Assembly (NCBI GenBank): GCA_029449235.1
Contig: JANATG010000002.1
Span: forward strand, 310,001-374,000
Direction: 5' to 3'
Source: Linnemannia schmuckeri
Taxonomy: Eukaryota > Mortierellomycota > Mortierellomycetes > Mortierellales > Mortierellaceae
DNA length: 64,000 bases
Position 1 is the first letter of the stretch, and the number at the start of each line of letters is the position of its first letter. This document shows, one piece after another, positions 18,779-29,496 of the stretch. The position numbers and the translations under genes are program-made. Under the pieces are notes generated by a model that did not search any database, was not told the DNA's origin, and worked only from the letters and a program-made list of their open reading frames with translations.

Positions 18779-19692
18779 TACTATGCTGTTGTTGTTAGTG
18801 TGTTATTCGTTGTTCCCTTGGAAAAGTTGTCAGTGCTTAGAGAAGAGAGAATGAATGAGTGGGACAAGATGGAAGGAGGGAAGGAAGGAACGGAATGAAA
18901 AAGGTGAGTGATGAGGGGGAAGTGAAAAAGAAAGTGAAACGAGGAAGAGGCGAAAAAGGAAACAGCCAAGAGCGGCGGACGAAAGAAACAAAAAGTTGAT
19001 GGGTGTGTCTTGTCTGTCATCTTTCTTTTTTTTCTTGCAAGCCCTGATATACCTTGACCCATGAACGCAGACAGTGCCAGTGTCCTCTCTTTTTTGGACT
19101 AAACCTTACTACATAAATTACTGAGGGAGTACTCCCCTGCACCCTGTATTGCCATCAGTGCCATGCTTATTTCAAACTCAGTCAGGTAGGCAATTGGGTC
19201 GAGTGTGGGTATGAAAATGTCCAAGCCCTTACAGTGTGTTTCTTGAATTGTAACGCTGGTCGAAAGCGCGTCCAGGAAGGACAGTAGGCATGGCGTACGA
19301 TGACAGACCAGGACCGAGTAGAGCACGAGGCGTTGTACCCTCGATGACCATCGATGATGTTCTTTCCTGAATAACAAACAAAGCATAAAAAAGGTACACT
19401 TCCCTGAGAGGTCATGTACGGGCTCTCATCAATAAAAAAAAAAAAGCGACGCTACTGAAATTGTCGACTGTCGCCGTCCCATCTCTCCCCTTTCTCTCTC
19501 TCCCTTTCTCTCCGCCTTGCTCTCTTCCTTACTCCCTGCCTGACCCCTCTATCTGTTTTTACCACTTTTTTTTTTTTTTTTTTTTTCTTTTCCATGTACA
19601 TTCCATTGTTCCTGTACTGATTCACGCCCTCCCTCAATTCCTGCCAACAACAGTAACGACATTAACAACACTGTCATCAGTGACATAACCCT
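18779..19692. promoter_or_regulatory. Shared divergent intergenic region of the membrane-protein pair (left arm)
   Basis: 914 bp between two divergent paralogous genes. It holds C/T-rich tracts upstream of each start (read in each sense direction), the 12-A run that is 13 in the other arm, and a T-run near 19567-19586. Bidirectional promoter function is inferred from layout. No TATA box was pinned down. Confidence 0.4.
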
Positions 19693-21722
19693 ATGGGCCT
19701 CATCGACCTCGATTACGTCACAACCAACCTAGAGGCTTTGGGTATTACGACAGATACAACTACCACGACCCCCCAATGCTCTATCAACTTTCTCATAAAG
19801 TCCAACATCAATTCCGCATCCCCATCCGACCTCACCTATACCTTGGTCTCCACGATCCCCAGCCTGGACACGACTGGTATCCCTGACGTGTCTCCTGCAA
19901 CGGACTTTGTGTGCGCTGTCAACACTCAAGGAGTCTTTACAACGGTCCGTAAGAATCGAGGCGGGGTTGACGAAAAAGGCCTTGCTATTCGATACGACAC
20001 CGCGGGAACCATGGACTCTCGCTACAACTTCAAGGATCCCCGGAGCCTGAATGAACATTACAGTTGACCACAACTGGCCACAAACTTATGGACAACAAAA
20101 GTTGGGTTATGTCAAAGATGTGCTCACCCATGCCGTTTACTCTGTGCATGAGAGTGCTGATGCCGTCTACTTTGCGACTTTTAACGAGAGCACCAAAGTA
20201 CTTGTCACTGCAGGTACTTGGTCCACGGTAAATCATGATCTGACTTGCTTGTGAAGCATTGGAAACCTAATGTCGTGTTCCTTTTTTTTTTTTTTTTTTT
20301 CCTTTTTTTTTTTTTTCTCTGTTTACTAACCTACGACCCAAACTACGACAATAGAATCGTACTCTTCACGGGACACGAAGGCGATAGGGATCGACAATGA
20401 TCGTGTCTATACACCTACGGCACTGGAACCTACTCATACTCGGAACCAGGGCCGCTCATCTGTTTGAGCAGCTTTCCTCTTGCCTCCATTACTTCCACAA
20501 TACCAGTCGGCAAGGTATACACCAAAACATACTCAACCTCATTTGTCTGAGTCACCACATCTTTATTATAACGGCACGTTGACCTTGGCCATGGGTATAA
20601 CTGTAAGTTCACACAATTTTTCCTGTGCGCCAAATACTTTTGTAAGACAATACCTTTCAGTCGTAACTGATCCATTCGTTTACACTTGCTTTTTTTCGTT
20701 TGTATAGATTATCAAATATCACAACAGCTCATACTACACGATCAAGGATCCCGACAATGCTATGAGCGTAGGAGAACTGACCACTTTTACCAACGACATC
20801 ACGCATATGGATTACTTTATCCCTATTGGCGAAGGAACATGCGCCTCGTCGTTTGCATTGATGAAGAAGAACGGTGTCATCTACGCCTTTGGCAACGAAA
20901 ACGGATCTAAGTACACCCGTGAGACCAACCAGACCGCCATCATGGACGCCATAGGCGTCGCTACGGGTCCGTCAACCAACACTTCTGAAGGTTCTTCAGG
21001 ATCACCCTCCCCTGTTTTGATCATTATCGGCCTCGGTGTAGGAATTATTGCTGTTGGTATGCTGCTGTTTTGGGTCTAAAGGTAATTAACAGAAGGCAGG
21101 TCAAAGCCGCCGAGGTAGCAACGGCCGCTAAGAAGGCTCAACAAGCTGAAACAAACGAGAATATGTATCATCGACAGACGGAACAAAATGATGGACCTAA
21201 TTATTACATCCCAGGAGGAGAACCTGCACCCACGACTGTTTTGCCAATGGCATCTATCATACCTGTACCGCTGCAACAACAACATCAGATAATGCTGGAA
21301 CAAATGAAAGAATTACAATTCCCAACGCACCCTCGCCCCAGCTTTGTCATGGCCGCATACAGTGGGGGGCCAGAATCTCCAAATGTCTCTTCCAGTCCAT
21401 CAGGTCCATACACAAGTGTGCCAGGAACGCCGCAGGCTCCCTGCCAGCCGACGCCATTTGTGCCCCTACTACAAGACCGGCTACAAGTAGCTTAGGAACG
21501 CCTTCACCAAGTACTCGTCAATCTCTCGCCGACGCCTCTACATTCTCTACTGACAGTGCATCACCCTCACCCTCGCAGGATCCACAAGCAGCCATCTTAC
21601 CTCGGAGTATATGTGGTGTCGTTGCTTTCGAACCTTTGTCTTCTCCTCCACCACCCTCCATTGTGCATTTTCCGAGATCCAGCCCTGAGGTAGAGTCACC
21701 TCATTTCATCATCAATATATAA
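19693..21722 (+). pseudogene. Broken paralogue of the membrane protein (left arm)
   Basis: Homologous to the 16645-18778 gene along its whole length (MGLIDLDYVTT start, LGYVKDVLTHAVY, STIPVGK, YTIKDPDNA, a transmembrane helix near 21006-21070, NDGPNYYIPGG, PQAPCQPTPFVP) with introns at matching places. It is disabled by a frameshift before 20045, a TGA replacing Trp at 20048-20050, shifts near 20425 and 20545, a shift or stop just after the transmembrane segment (21078) and another near 21480; the last frame ends at 21722. The lesions are identical in both arms, so decay preceded the inverted duplication or was homogenised afterwards. Confidence 0.82.
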
Positions 21723-22885
21723 CAATCCACAATATGTAGACCCTGCACATTTGAGCTAGAGATATACCTTTTTGTAGAACACTAATATGTACTAGCTATT
21801 CTATTCTTTTGCTGTTTTGGTGAAAAAGGGAGAAAGGGATTGTCTTTGTTCGCTCTGAGAGGCTCACTTTGCCTTTTTTTTCCCCTGCGATTTGATTGCC
21901 GTTAATTTTTTCAAACCAGCCAGGAACATTCAAGGGCATTTGATCAATCAATCATACATGTTCAAAAGGACTCATCAGTTGTCTCATCAGTAACGCGTGG
22001 TGCGTGCCCGCGGAAGAGAGCAGATCATCAAAGAAGAAAAGGAAGAGGAGGAAGATAAAGAAGATGTGTAGGAGCACCGACTGTGAAAGTAGAGCATTCC
22101 ACTTATCGATCCTGAATACAGGCTATAAGAAGCATCTATGCAATTGTGTCCACGACCACCTTTTACCCAATATATTTCTACCCTTGGGTGGCTGAGGTAT
22201 AGAGAACAGATGTACCGTTTCCTGGGCTGGCTCAGAACCTCTAAATCTCGCTGTTATCACTGTGACCCGATTCGATCTCGAAATTTGATCGCATCAGTAG
22301 ATTGACTTTGTTTGACGTACACATTGAACTACTGTGTATCTTCCCTTTATGGAATAAAACGTTAACAACACACTTAAGTGCCACCGAAACCATCCCAGCA
22401 AACGTCCATGAACTGCAATACCAATAAGTTTGCCTTTAACGCGCGAGGCATTTCATCATCATCATCATTTGAGTATAACTCTTTTAAGTGCAAAATACAT
22501 AAAGATCCGTAAACCGCCACAGGTGTACTCAGACCTCGTCTGATATGCGCTGAACTAAATATGAGCTCCTGAAATATTTGACAAGAGGACATACCCCGGT
22601 TCCCAACATGAATAGACCCATTCCCCTCTATCTTGTTTTTTTCAGTCTGTAACAACTTACTCCTACCTGTTTCCTGTCCCTTGTTCTCTGCACACTCTTC
22701 TCTCTCTCTTCCTTCTACAATAAAATACGCCAAAAACCATTTACACTTTTCCAAGTCCTATCAGATCGTCGTCCAAGCCTGCTTTCTCGATTTTTCACTC
22801 CTTTTTGTTCTCGTGTCATCTTTACTTTGTCTCAGACTCATGTCCTTGACTTTTTTGGTCTGCTCCGTTTTCACTGTCATTTTTT
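21723..22885. other. Intergenic DNA (left arm)
   Basis: No supported gene. A minus-strand frame at 22374-22754 is partly low-complexity (Asp run from a tca repeat), and I do not call it. A polyadenylation-like aataaaa occurs near 22354. Confidence 0.4.
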
Positions 22886-23090
22886 CTCTGCTCCGTCTTT
22901 ACGGCCTTTTATCTTTGCTCCGTCTTCACGGCCTTTTATCTTTGCTCCGTCTTCACGGCCTTTTATCTTTGCTCCGTCTTCACGGCCTTTTATCTTTGCT
23001 CCGTCTTCACGGCCTTTTATCTTTGCTCCGTCTTCACGGCCTTTTATCTTTGCTCCGTCTTCACGGCTTTTTACCTCTGCCCCATCTCCT
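22886..23090. repeat. 27-bp minisatellite (left arm)
   Basis: About seven copies of the 27-bp unit that runs ttttatctttgctccg then tcttcacggcc, six of them perfect. Because 27 is divisible by 3 the array is open in several frames, which produces spurious reading frames. It is strongly pyrimidine-biased on the + strand. Confidence 0.95.
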
Positions 23091-23385
23091 TTGCTCTGAG
23101 CTTGGTCAAGGCCATCTTTTTATTTTTCCCACGTCTTGATTGTCATCCGTGGTGTCATCTCTGGTGTTGGTTTCACTGTTGACTCCAATCTTGCCTTTGG
23201 TGTTTCTCCAGACCTTTACTTCTCCCATCTATTACTTTTCCCATCTCCTATTATCCCCCATTCCTTGCCTTTCCCCTTATTTGAAGGTACCACTTGGTAG
23301 TTTTGACCATTAGCTCTCTCTTCATCAGCACCCAATCTTCTTGTTTGTATATACTGGACAATACGGCCAGACATGGCAAATTTTA

Positions 23386-23691
23386 TTAACAGCTAACCCA
23401 AACGGATCTGAGCGCAGTGCGGCCTGCAGATGCACAGACAGGACCGTACCATTGTCCTACTTGGCTTTTGGTTGTGCATCGGTCCTGATTGTGCACCGAA
23501 ACACGTTGATTGGGACCAATATCGGTAATTTGAACTGATTGGAAATCACCTTCAGGGTCAATACAAGTGTTACAGCCCACACGAAACTCCTGGCGTACAC
23601 CTCCCTGGCAAGTCTTGTCGGAATAAAATCGAACCGTTGTAGCTGAAACAAGGCTCAGGGAGGCAAGCGCAAGCAAGGTGATTGACTTCAT
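23386..23691 (-). CDS. Small secreted cysteine-rich protein (left-arm copy)
   Basis: 101 residues with a clear signal peptide (residues 1-17, ending SATT). The mature protein has six Cys (28, 40, 43, 72, 86 and 101), the last being the C-terminal residue, an even number fitting three disulfides. The pattern FYSDKTCQGG followed by SVQITDIGP and a terminal RSVWV strand is loosely like a beta-gamma-crystallin Greek key; that is a weak suggestion. A TATA box lies about 260 bp upstream at 23949-23955, and a leader intron is likely (gtaagc...tag in the mirrored copy at 29374-29476). Size, secretion and Cys content are those of fungal small secreted proteins. The function is unknown. Confidence 0.82.
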   Translation of the reverse strand: MKSITLLALASLSLVSATTVRFYSDKTCQGGVRQEFRVGCNTCIDPEGDFQSVQITDIGPNQRVSVHNQDRCTTKSQVGQWYGPVCASAGRTALRSVWVSC

Positions 23692-23948
23692 TGTGGCAAG
23701 TACAAGTCTGGCTAAGGAGATGAGATATAGATATGGGTGAGATGACAGATAAACCCTCGGTCATGTACATAGGAAATCCAGGAAGTGAGATAAAATGCCG
23801 TACGCTTTGCTTACCAGTGGAGAGTGTTGAAGAAAAAAGCGGATAAAAGGATGAGTTGACCTGACTCAGGATGGAAACACAGCGTGGTGAGGAGACTAAG
23901 CAGTGGGCAGAGATCCAAGGAAGAGATAACGATAAGTATGATAGAGTA

Positions 23949-23955
23949 TTATATA
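23949..23955 (-). promoter_or_regulatory. TATA box of the secreted-protein gene (left arm)
   Basis: tatataa on the minus strand, about 258 bp upstream of the ATG, leaving room for the inferred leader intron. Confidence 0.5.
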
Positions 23956-24702
23956 TCTGAGACAAGGTATCTCTTCAGAAGGGTTGTACGGAGTGGAGGG
24001 GAGGTTCAATTGCGGCTTATGGTGTCGAAGACATAAGGTGAGATTGATACGGCAGATCGACAAGGCTAAAGATAGCTAAGCATAAAGGATGATACGTGAG
24101 AGAAGTAAAAGTGGTTCTTACTTTCTTAGTGAGTGAAATGTGTTGAGGAAAACAGAAAAGACGAGGAGAGACGAGGGGGGTATTTATGCATCGAACTCAA
24201 AGCGAACAGAGAAAACATATTAGGAGGTGGCGCACAAAAAAGGCGAAGCGATACACCAGAAAAACAACTCAAAGAGACACAGCAGAAGAAAGTACAGCAA
24301 AAGAGAACAAGTAAAGGGATGGAGCAAAGAGAAAAGTCAAGACAGAGCAAAGGAAAAAATCAAGGAGCTCAGCAGCCAAAGAGACGGAGCAGTAGGCTCG
24401 ACTCTATCCCGCAGAGAAGTTGGCATGAGTCGTCTTGAGGCATGAGGCGTCTTGAGACATGAGGCGTCTTGAGACATGAGGCGTCTTAAGGCAAGCCTCA
24501 TGTCAACTTCTCTGAGGGTGGAATTGAGGTTAATGAAACAGAGAGAAAAGAAAATCAGACTAAAATCTAGGTGGAATAGAAAAAATTTAGTGGGAAAAAC
24601 TGAAGAGGTCCTTGCGTTCCCTCCCCTTCCTTGCTCTTTTTTCTTAGGCACTGCTTGCATTCCCTCTCCATGGTCTTTAACGTACGCAGGTGGGCAAAAA
24701 TA
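23956..24702. other. Promoter-distal low-complexity DNA (left arm)
   Basis: Degenerate purine-rich sequence plus a 17-bp tandem repeat at 24433-24495. Open frames here are compositional and not supported. Confidence 0.4.
24433..24495. repeat. 17-bp tandem repeat (left arm)
   Basis: Three to four copies of gtcttgagacatgaggc with small changes. An inverted partner phrase (gcctcatgtcaacttc, near 24495) lies next to it, and an agaagttggcatgag motif precedes it. Confidence 0.75.
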
Positions 24703-24755
24703 GAATCAAAAAGCGACATCACTACGAACACTTGGCTGCGCACAAGCCTGTTGTC
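24703..24755 (-). repeat. 28S rRNA fragment, copy D (left arm)
   Basis: On the minus strand: acaggcttgtgcgcagcc, aagtgttcgtagtgatgtcg, ctttttgattc. The same 28S segment as copies A and E, more diverged (several C-to-T type changes), ending at the same region of the 28S. Confidence 0.65.
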
Positions 24756-25302
24756 ACACCCCTCATTAATGTGCTTTTTTATCTAAGATGGATCAATGTT
24801 GATAGGTGTCGCGTATCAGACAATTCCTACGACTCTACGATCCCATTCCAGCATCCATAGGGTTTTTTAGTATCATTTGATTTGTTTTCAGCATTCCTTG
24901 TCTTTCCCTTTTCTGAATATCCTTGATCTTTTCCAACATCTCCTACTATTCTTGCCAACAATCCTGGACATTTCTCCAGCATCTCTTGAATTGGATGCTA
25001 TGCCTTGCTGATGTCGCCTTGTCTCTTGATATAGCCCTTCGGTTTTGTTCCTTGATGCTATCTCTGCTGCTGTCCCTTGATCTTTTCCTTGCCTCAGTGT
25101 GTAGTTGATCGTCCAAGTGATAATAGCTTCATTTGGTTTGCTTATTTAGCGTTAACCCTCATCAAATATATCAAAAAGTCGTACCTGCCTAGTGCCTTGC
25201 TCCCAACACATATCTTATTCTACTGCAAGATTCAACGTTCGTAACAGCATCAACAATTCTCGCTATAAACTCCTGTGACATGTACAATCTAAATTCTAGC
25301 AA
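24756..25302. other. Pyrimidine-rich DNA between 28S fragments D and E (left arm)
   Basis: Degenerate units resembling the minisatellite at 2535-2788 read on the other strand (agcatccc, tttctcc, gatctt). No gene. Confidence 0.4.
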
Positions 25303-25421
25303 GTGAACAAAGCATCGACAACACAACCTTGAATTCTTGCAAGAGCAAGGACTGAAAAAGCCGACATCGAAGGATTAAAAGGCAATATCGCTATGAGCGC
25401 TTGGCTACCACAAGTCAGTTA
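25303..25421 (-). repeat. 28S rRNA-headed dispersed repeat, copy E (left arm)
   Basis: Head at 25355-25421 (minus: ataactgacttgtggtagcc, aagcgctcatagcgatattg, atccttcgatgtcggct), followed by a non-rRNA body at 25303-25354 ending gtcgatgctttgttcac that matches the body of copy A (gtcgatgctttgttccc). It is preceded on its own strand by a T-run and 28S fragment F. Confidence 0.72.
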
Positions 25422-25425
25422 TTAA

Positions 25426-25459
<34 letters not shown>

Positions 25460-25570
25460 GATACGGGTAGTGGTATCTCACTAGCGCTAAAATCCCTACT
25501 TATTCTGCATCCCCCATGTCTTTTCACACTGTCAAATTAGAGTCAAGCCCAACGGGGTCCTTTTTCTTCC
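25460..25570 (-). pseudogene. 28S rRNA internal fragment F (left arm)
   Basis: About 110 nt matching the 28S segment upstream of the peptidyl-transferase centre: ccccgttgggcttgactcta, atttgacagtgtgaaaagac, gatgcagaataagtaggg, gtgagataccactaccc. Same orientation as copy E and separated from it by a homopolymer (A-run 25431-25459 on +). In intact 28S roughly 300 nt would lie between the two pieces, so F+E is a 28S stretch with an internal deletion replaced by a T-run. Confidence 0.8.
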
Positions 25571-25752
25571 CACTGTTATATACGCGCACAAAGTATGTGA
25601 GGCAGTGTGCAGTTACTAGTCGCCATAGCTGCATGCTTTACTGATATGATAGGAGGAAATTTTAAATTAGAAAAAAATAAAGAGGACGTGTTTTCTATTC
25701 AGCTCAATTACTGTTCGCACACCCACTCCCTTTCCACACCCACTCCCTTTCT

Positions 25753-25755
<3 letters not shown>

Positions 25756-25822
<67 letters not shown>
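25756..25822. repeat. (CA)n microsatellite (left arm)
   Basis: 67 nt of uninterrupted CA, versus 69 nt in the mirrored GT tract. This is one of the two length differences between the arms. Confidence 0.95.
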
Positions 25823-25826
<4 letters not shown>

Positions 25827-25893
25827 TATTTTCCCCCCTTGTTACAACATTCACTCCTCTTTCATCGCTGCTCTTTCATTTCCTCTTGTCTCT

Positions 25894-27292
25894 CACAGAT
25901 ATTGCACTGACTATTTTTCTATGCCCCTCTCTTCGTAAGTATTTTCTCCTCCTGTCGGCACTTATTTGTGTTCCTGACATTGGTAAGTGCGACCATTACT
26001 TGATTAAAAAAAAGCATGAAGAATATAAAAGCATACCACTATACAAGTTGTCTGTCCATTTGACAGTCTATGTCCAAGCATCACAAACATGCGGCCACTT
26101 TTTTAGTGAGCGCTATTACGCCCGTGTCGCGTCTAGACGTCGAGAGTTTAGTACTAAAGTAACGAGAACAGATGAAAGGGTTTTTTTGGTCTTGACATAA
26201 CTGCCTCAACTCTCAACCGTTAGACGCGACAGTCCATTTCTTTTTCATGTGAAAATTCAGAATAACGTCCCTCGCAACCGTACGATTTCTTAAATGTACT
26301 TCACGCCATGTACCTTAGCGCCTTCGCGGCAGTCTGTTTTCAGGTATGTACTTTTACGCCCTCTCTTTAGGAACCTATATCATGTCCAGGTTTTGCATCC
26401 GGCAAAATTAATGGTGAAGATGATCGCATCGATATTATATCCCACAACAATGAGATGGATGTGAAGATCAATAGAGATGTAATCACAGCCCAAGTTCAAG
26501 TTATACTGGAGTCTGTTCAAAAAACACCGAAATAACAAAACCGACATCACCCTGGGCCAGTAGTCTGATTTCAGTCGACGTCAAATTTTGCATGAATTCC
26601 CTCTGTCCCCTGTCGGTTCGGTTTGTCAACTTTTGGCGTGCATGACACTAGTGATATCTGTCTCAACACCATGTACCCAACAGTCCAACTCTGTACTACC
26701 TATCTAAAATATGTACCGTGCACCCAACAAATCTGTTGGCCTTGCCATCCTAACTCTATTTTGTATCGTTTGCCTAACGGCCTAGTTCTATTTGAACCTT
26801 ATATCGCAGTATGGGCGTAAGTACCATTGAGGATGTATGCAGCTGTCTAAAACATTATAACCGATGTAGAGCAATCATACCAAGAGCTATGACATACCGA
26901 TGGCCTTAACTATTGCTAAGGTATGGGTATCGTGGCGCTCAATGCCTGTCTAGTGAACTGTTGGAGATTGTAGTCTGATGGAAACGATATTATAGCCATT
27001 TGTTGCAAGAGGCCATTCTCGTTTATTTTCTGGGTAAGTATCCCACAATGAGTAGAAATAGAAGTGACTTTCCTTCAAAAAAACCGCAACAATCGTCCTC
27101 TAAACAAAACCTCCTACTCCCAAGGTTTCAAGCTTTAAAACAGGTCTGCGTACATCCCTTCATATTGTCACAAAAGGCTGTGATATATACGAGTCCTATC
27201 AAGGAATGATCGAATCGAGTTCCCTCAAGCATGGTTGGAAAGCCCTTGGTAAGCTCTCCCTGCTTGTCAAAAAAAAACAGAATTATAGCTCA
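25894..27292. other. Unique 1.4-kb spacer at the palindrome centre
   Basis: Not mirrored. It holds no convincing complete gene. At about 26378-26536 a + frame reads like a coding exon for about 50 codons (ASGKINGEDDRIDIISHNNE ... ) and ends at TAA, with no start nearby. Several ttacgcc/cacgcc phrases recur (26110, 26300, 26350). A mixed-composition, non-repetitive spacer argues against a simple fold-back sequencing artefact, which would leave little or no spacer. Confidence 0.6.
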
Positions 27293-27359
27293 AGAGACAA
27301 GAGGAAATGAAAGAGCAGCGATGAAAGAGGAGTGAATGTTGTAACAAGGGGGGAAAATA

Positions 27360-27363
<4 letters not shown>

Positions 27364-27432
<69 letters not shown>
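27364..27432. repeat. (GT)n microsatellite (right arm)
   Basis: 69-nt mirror of the left-arm CA tract, 2 nt longer. Confidence 0.95.
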
Positions 27433-27435
<3 letters not shown>

Positions 27436-27617
27436 AGAAAGGGAGTGGGTGTGGAAAGGGAGTGGGTGTGCGAACAGTAATTGAGCTGAATAGAAAACAC
27501 GTCCTCTTTATTTTTTTCTAATTTAAAATTTCCTCCTATCATATCAGTAAAGCATGCAGCTATGGCGACTAGTAACTGCACACTGCCTCACATACTTTGT
27601 GCGCGTATATAACAGTG

Positions 27618-27728
27618 GGAAGAAAAAGGACCCCGTTGGGCTTGACTCTAATTTGACAGTGTGAAAAGACATGGGGGATGCAGAATAAGTAGGGATTTTA
27701 GCGCTAGTGAGATACCACTACCCGTATC
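27618..27728 (+). pseudogene. 28S rRNA internal fragment F (right arm)
   Basis: Mirror of 25460-25570. Read on + it runs gaccccgttgggcttgac to gataccactacccg, followed by a T-run at about 27729-27756 where about 300 nt of 28S should be. Confidence 0.8.
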
Positions 27729-27762
<34 letters not shown>

Positions 27763-27766
27763 TTAA

Positions 27767-27885
27767 TAACTGACTTGTGGTAGCCAAGCGCTCATAGCGA
27801 TATTGCCTTTTAATCCTTCGATGTCGGCTTTTTCAGTCCTTGCTCTTGCAAGAATTCAAGGTTGTGTTGTCGATGCTTTGTTCAC
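27767..27885 (+). repeat. 28S rRNA-headed dispersed repeat, copy E (right arm)
   Basis: Mirror of 25303-25421. On the + strand it can be compared directly with copy A: 28S head 27767-27833, then the shared body phrase gtcgatgctttgttc at about 27870-27884. Confidence 0.72.
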
Positions 27886-28432
27886 TTGCTAGAATTTAGA
27901 TTGTACATGTCACAGGAGTTTATAGCGAGAATTGTTGATGCTGTTACGAACGTTGAATCTTGCAGTAGAATAAGATATGTGTTGGGAGCAAGGCACTAGG
28001 CAGGTACGACTTTTTGATATATTTGATGAGGGTTAACGCTAAATAAGCAAACCAAATGAAGCTATTATCACTTGGACGATCAACTACACACTGAGGCAAG
28101 GAAAAGATCAAGGGACAGCAGCAGAGATAGCATCAAGGAACAAAACCGAAGGGCTATATCAAGAGACAAGGCGACATCAGCAAGGCATAGCATCCAATTC
28201 AAGAGATGCTGGAGAAATGTCCAGGATTGTTGGCAAGAATAGTAGGAGATGTTGGAAAAGATCAAGGATATTCAGAAAAGGGAAAGACAAGGAATGCTGA
28301 AAACAAATCAAATGATACTAAAAAACCCTATGGATGCTGGAATGGGATCGTAGAGTCGTAGGAATTGTCTGATACGCGACACCTATCAACATTGATCCAT
28401 CTTAGATAAAAAAGCACATTAATGAGGGGTGT

Positions 28433-28485
28433 GACAACAGGCTTGTGCGCAGCCAAGTGTTCGTAGTGATGTCGCTTTTTGATTC
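28433..28485 (+). repeat. 28S rRNA fragment, copy D (right arm)
   Basis: Mirror of 24703-24755. It follows a purine-rich stretch (28080-28330) much like the one that precedes copy A at 1-253. Confidence 0.65.
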
Positions 28486-28692
28486 TATTTTTGCCCACCT
28501 GCGTACGTTAAAGACCATGGAGAGGGAATGCAAGCAGTGCCTAAGAAAAAAGAGCAAGGAAGGGGAGGGAACGCAAGGACCTCTTCAGTTTTTCCCACTA
28601 AATTTTTTCTATTCCACCTAGATTTTAGTCTGATTTTCTTTTCTCTCTGTTTCATTAACCTCAATTCCACCCTCAGAGAAGTTGACATGAGG

Positions 28693-28755
28693 CTTGCCTT
28701 AAGACGCCTCATGTCTCAAGACGCCTCATGTCTCAAGACGCCTCATGCCTCAAGA
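28693..28755. repeat. 17-bp tandem repeat (right arm)
   Basis: Mirror of 24433-24495; copies of gcctcatgtctcaagac. Confidence 0.75.
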
Positions 28756-29232
28756 CGACTCATGCCAACTTCTCTGCGGGATAGAGTCGAGCCTACTGCT
28801 CCGTCTCTTTGGCTGCTGAGCTCCTTGATTTTTTCCTTTGCTCTGTCTTGACTTTTCTCTTTGCTCCATCCCTTTACTTGTTCTCTTTTGCTGTACTTTC
28901 TTCTGCTGTGTCTCTTTGAGTTGTTTTTCTGGTGTATCGCTTCGCCTTTTTTGTGCGCCACCTCCTAATATGTTTTCTCTGTTCGCTTTGAGTTCGATGC
29001 ATAAATACCCCCCTCGTCTCTCCTCGTCTTTTCTGTTTTCCTCAACACATTTCACTCACTAAGAAAGTAAGAACCACTTTTACTTCTCTCACGTATCATC
29101 CTTTATGCTTAGCTATCTTTAGCCTTGTCGATCTGCCGTATCAATCTCACCTTATGTCTTCGACACCATAAGCCGCAATTGAACCTCCCCTCCACTCCGT
29201 ACAACCCTTCTGAAGAGATACCTTGTCTCAGA

Positions 29233-29239
29233 TATATAA
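29233..29239 (+). promoter_or_regulatory. TATA box of the secreted-protein gene (right arm)
   Basis: tatataa 258 bp before the ATG at 29497. A likely leader intron lies between (donor gtaagc at 29374, acceptor tag ending 29476). Confidence 0.5.
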
Positions 29240-29496
29240 TACTCTATCATACTTATCGTTATCTCTTCCTTGGATCTCTGCCCACTGCTTAGTCTCCTCA
29301 CCACGCTGTGTTTCCATCCTGAGTCAGGTCAACTCATCCTTTTATCCGCTTTTTTCTTCAACACTCTCCACTGGTAAGCAAAGCGTACGGCATTTTATCT
29401 CACTTCCTGGATTTCCTATGTACATGACCGAGGGTTTATCTGTCATCTCACCCATATCTATATCTCATCTCCTTAGCCAGACTTGTACTTGCCACA

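Larger units (their letters stand above)
14627..25893 (+). repeat. Giant palindrome, left arm (11.27 kb)
   Basis: The reverse complement recurs at 27293-38562. Coordinates pair as x + y = 53189 in the outer part, 53188 inside position 19440, and 53186 inside the CA repeat. I found substitutions at 14669, 14856, 15547, 15559 and 15693, an A-run of 12 versus 13 (about 19433-19445), and a CA repeat of 67 versus 69 nt. Every translated frame I compared elsewhere was identical. The inner breakpoint follows cctcttgtctct at 25893. The outer one falls in a short dispersed motif (ctatgaaaatttcagagtcc). Confidence 0.96.

Noticed and set aside
22374..22754. 126-codon ORF in both arms
   Set aside because: Partly Glu/Lys and Asp low-complexity, with no homology or promoter-like context.
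22827..23099. Protein with 9-residue repeats (IFAPSSRPF units)
   Set aside because: It is the 27-bp minisatellite read in one of its open frames. The opposite strand and another frame are equally open, and there is no start context.
25607..26200. Long open frame across the (CA)n microsatellite
   Set aside because: Its length depends on the CA repeat. The mirrored copy, with a tract 2 nt longer, reads into another frame, and composition is Thr-His repeat.
26594..26595. Palindrome as a zero-spacer fold-back read artefact
   Set aside because: There is a 1.4-kb non-symmetric spacer and there are arm-specific differences. An assembly error of another kind is not excluded and is listed as a test.
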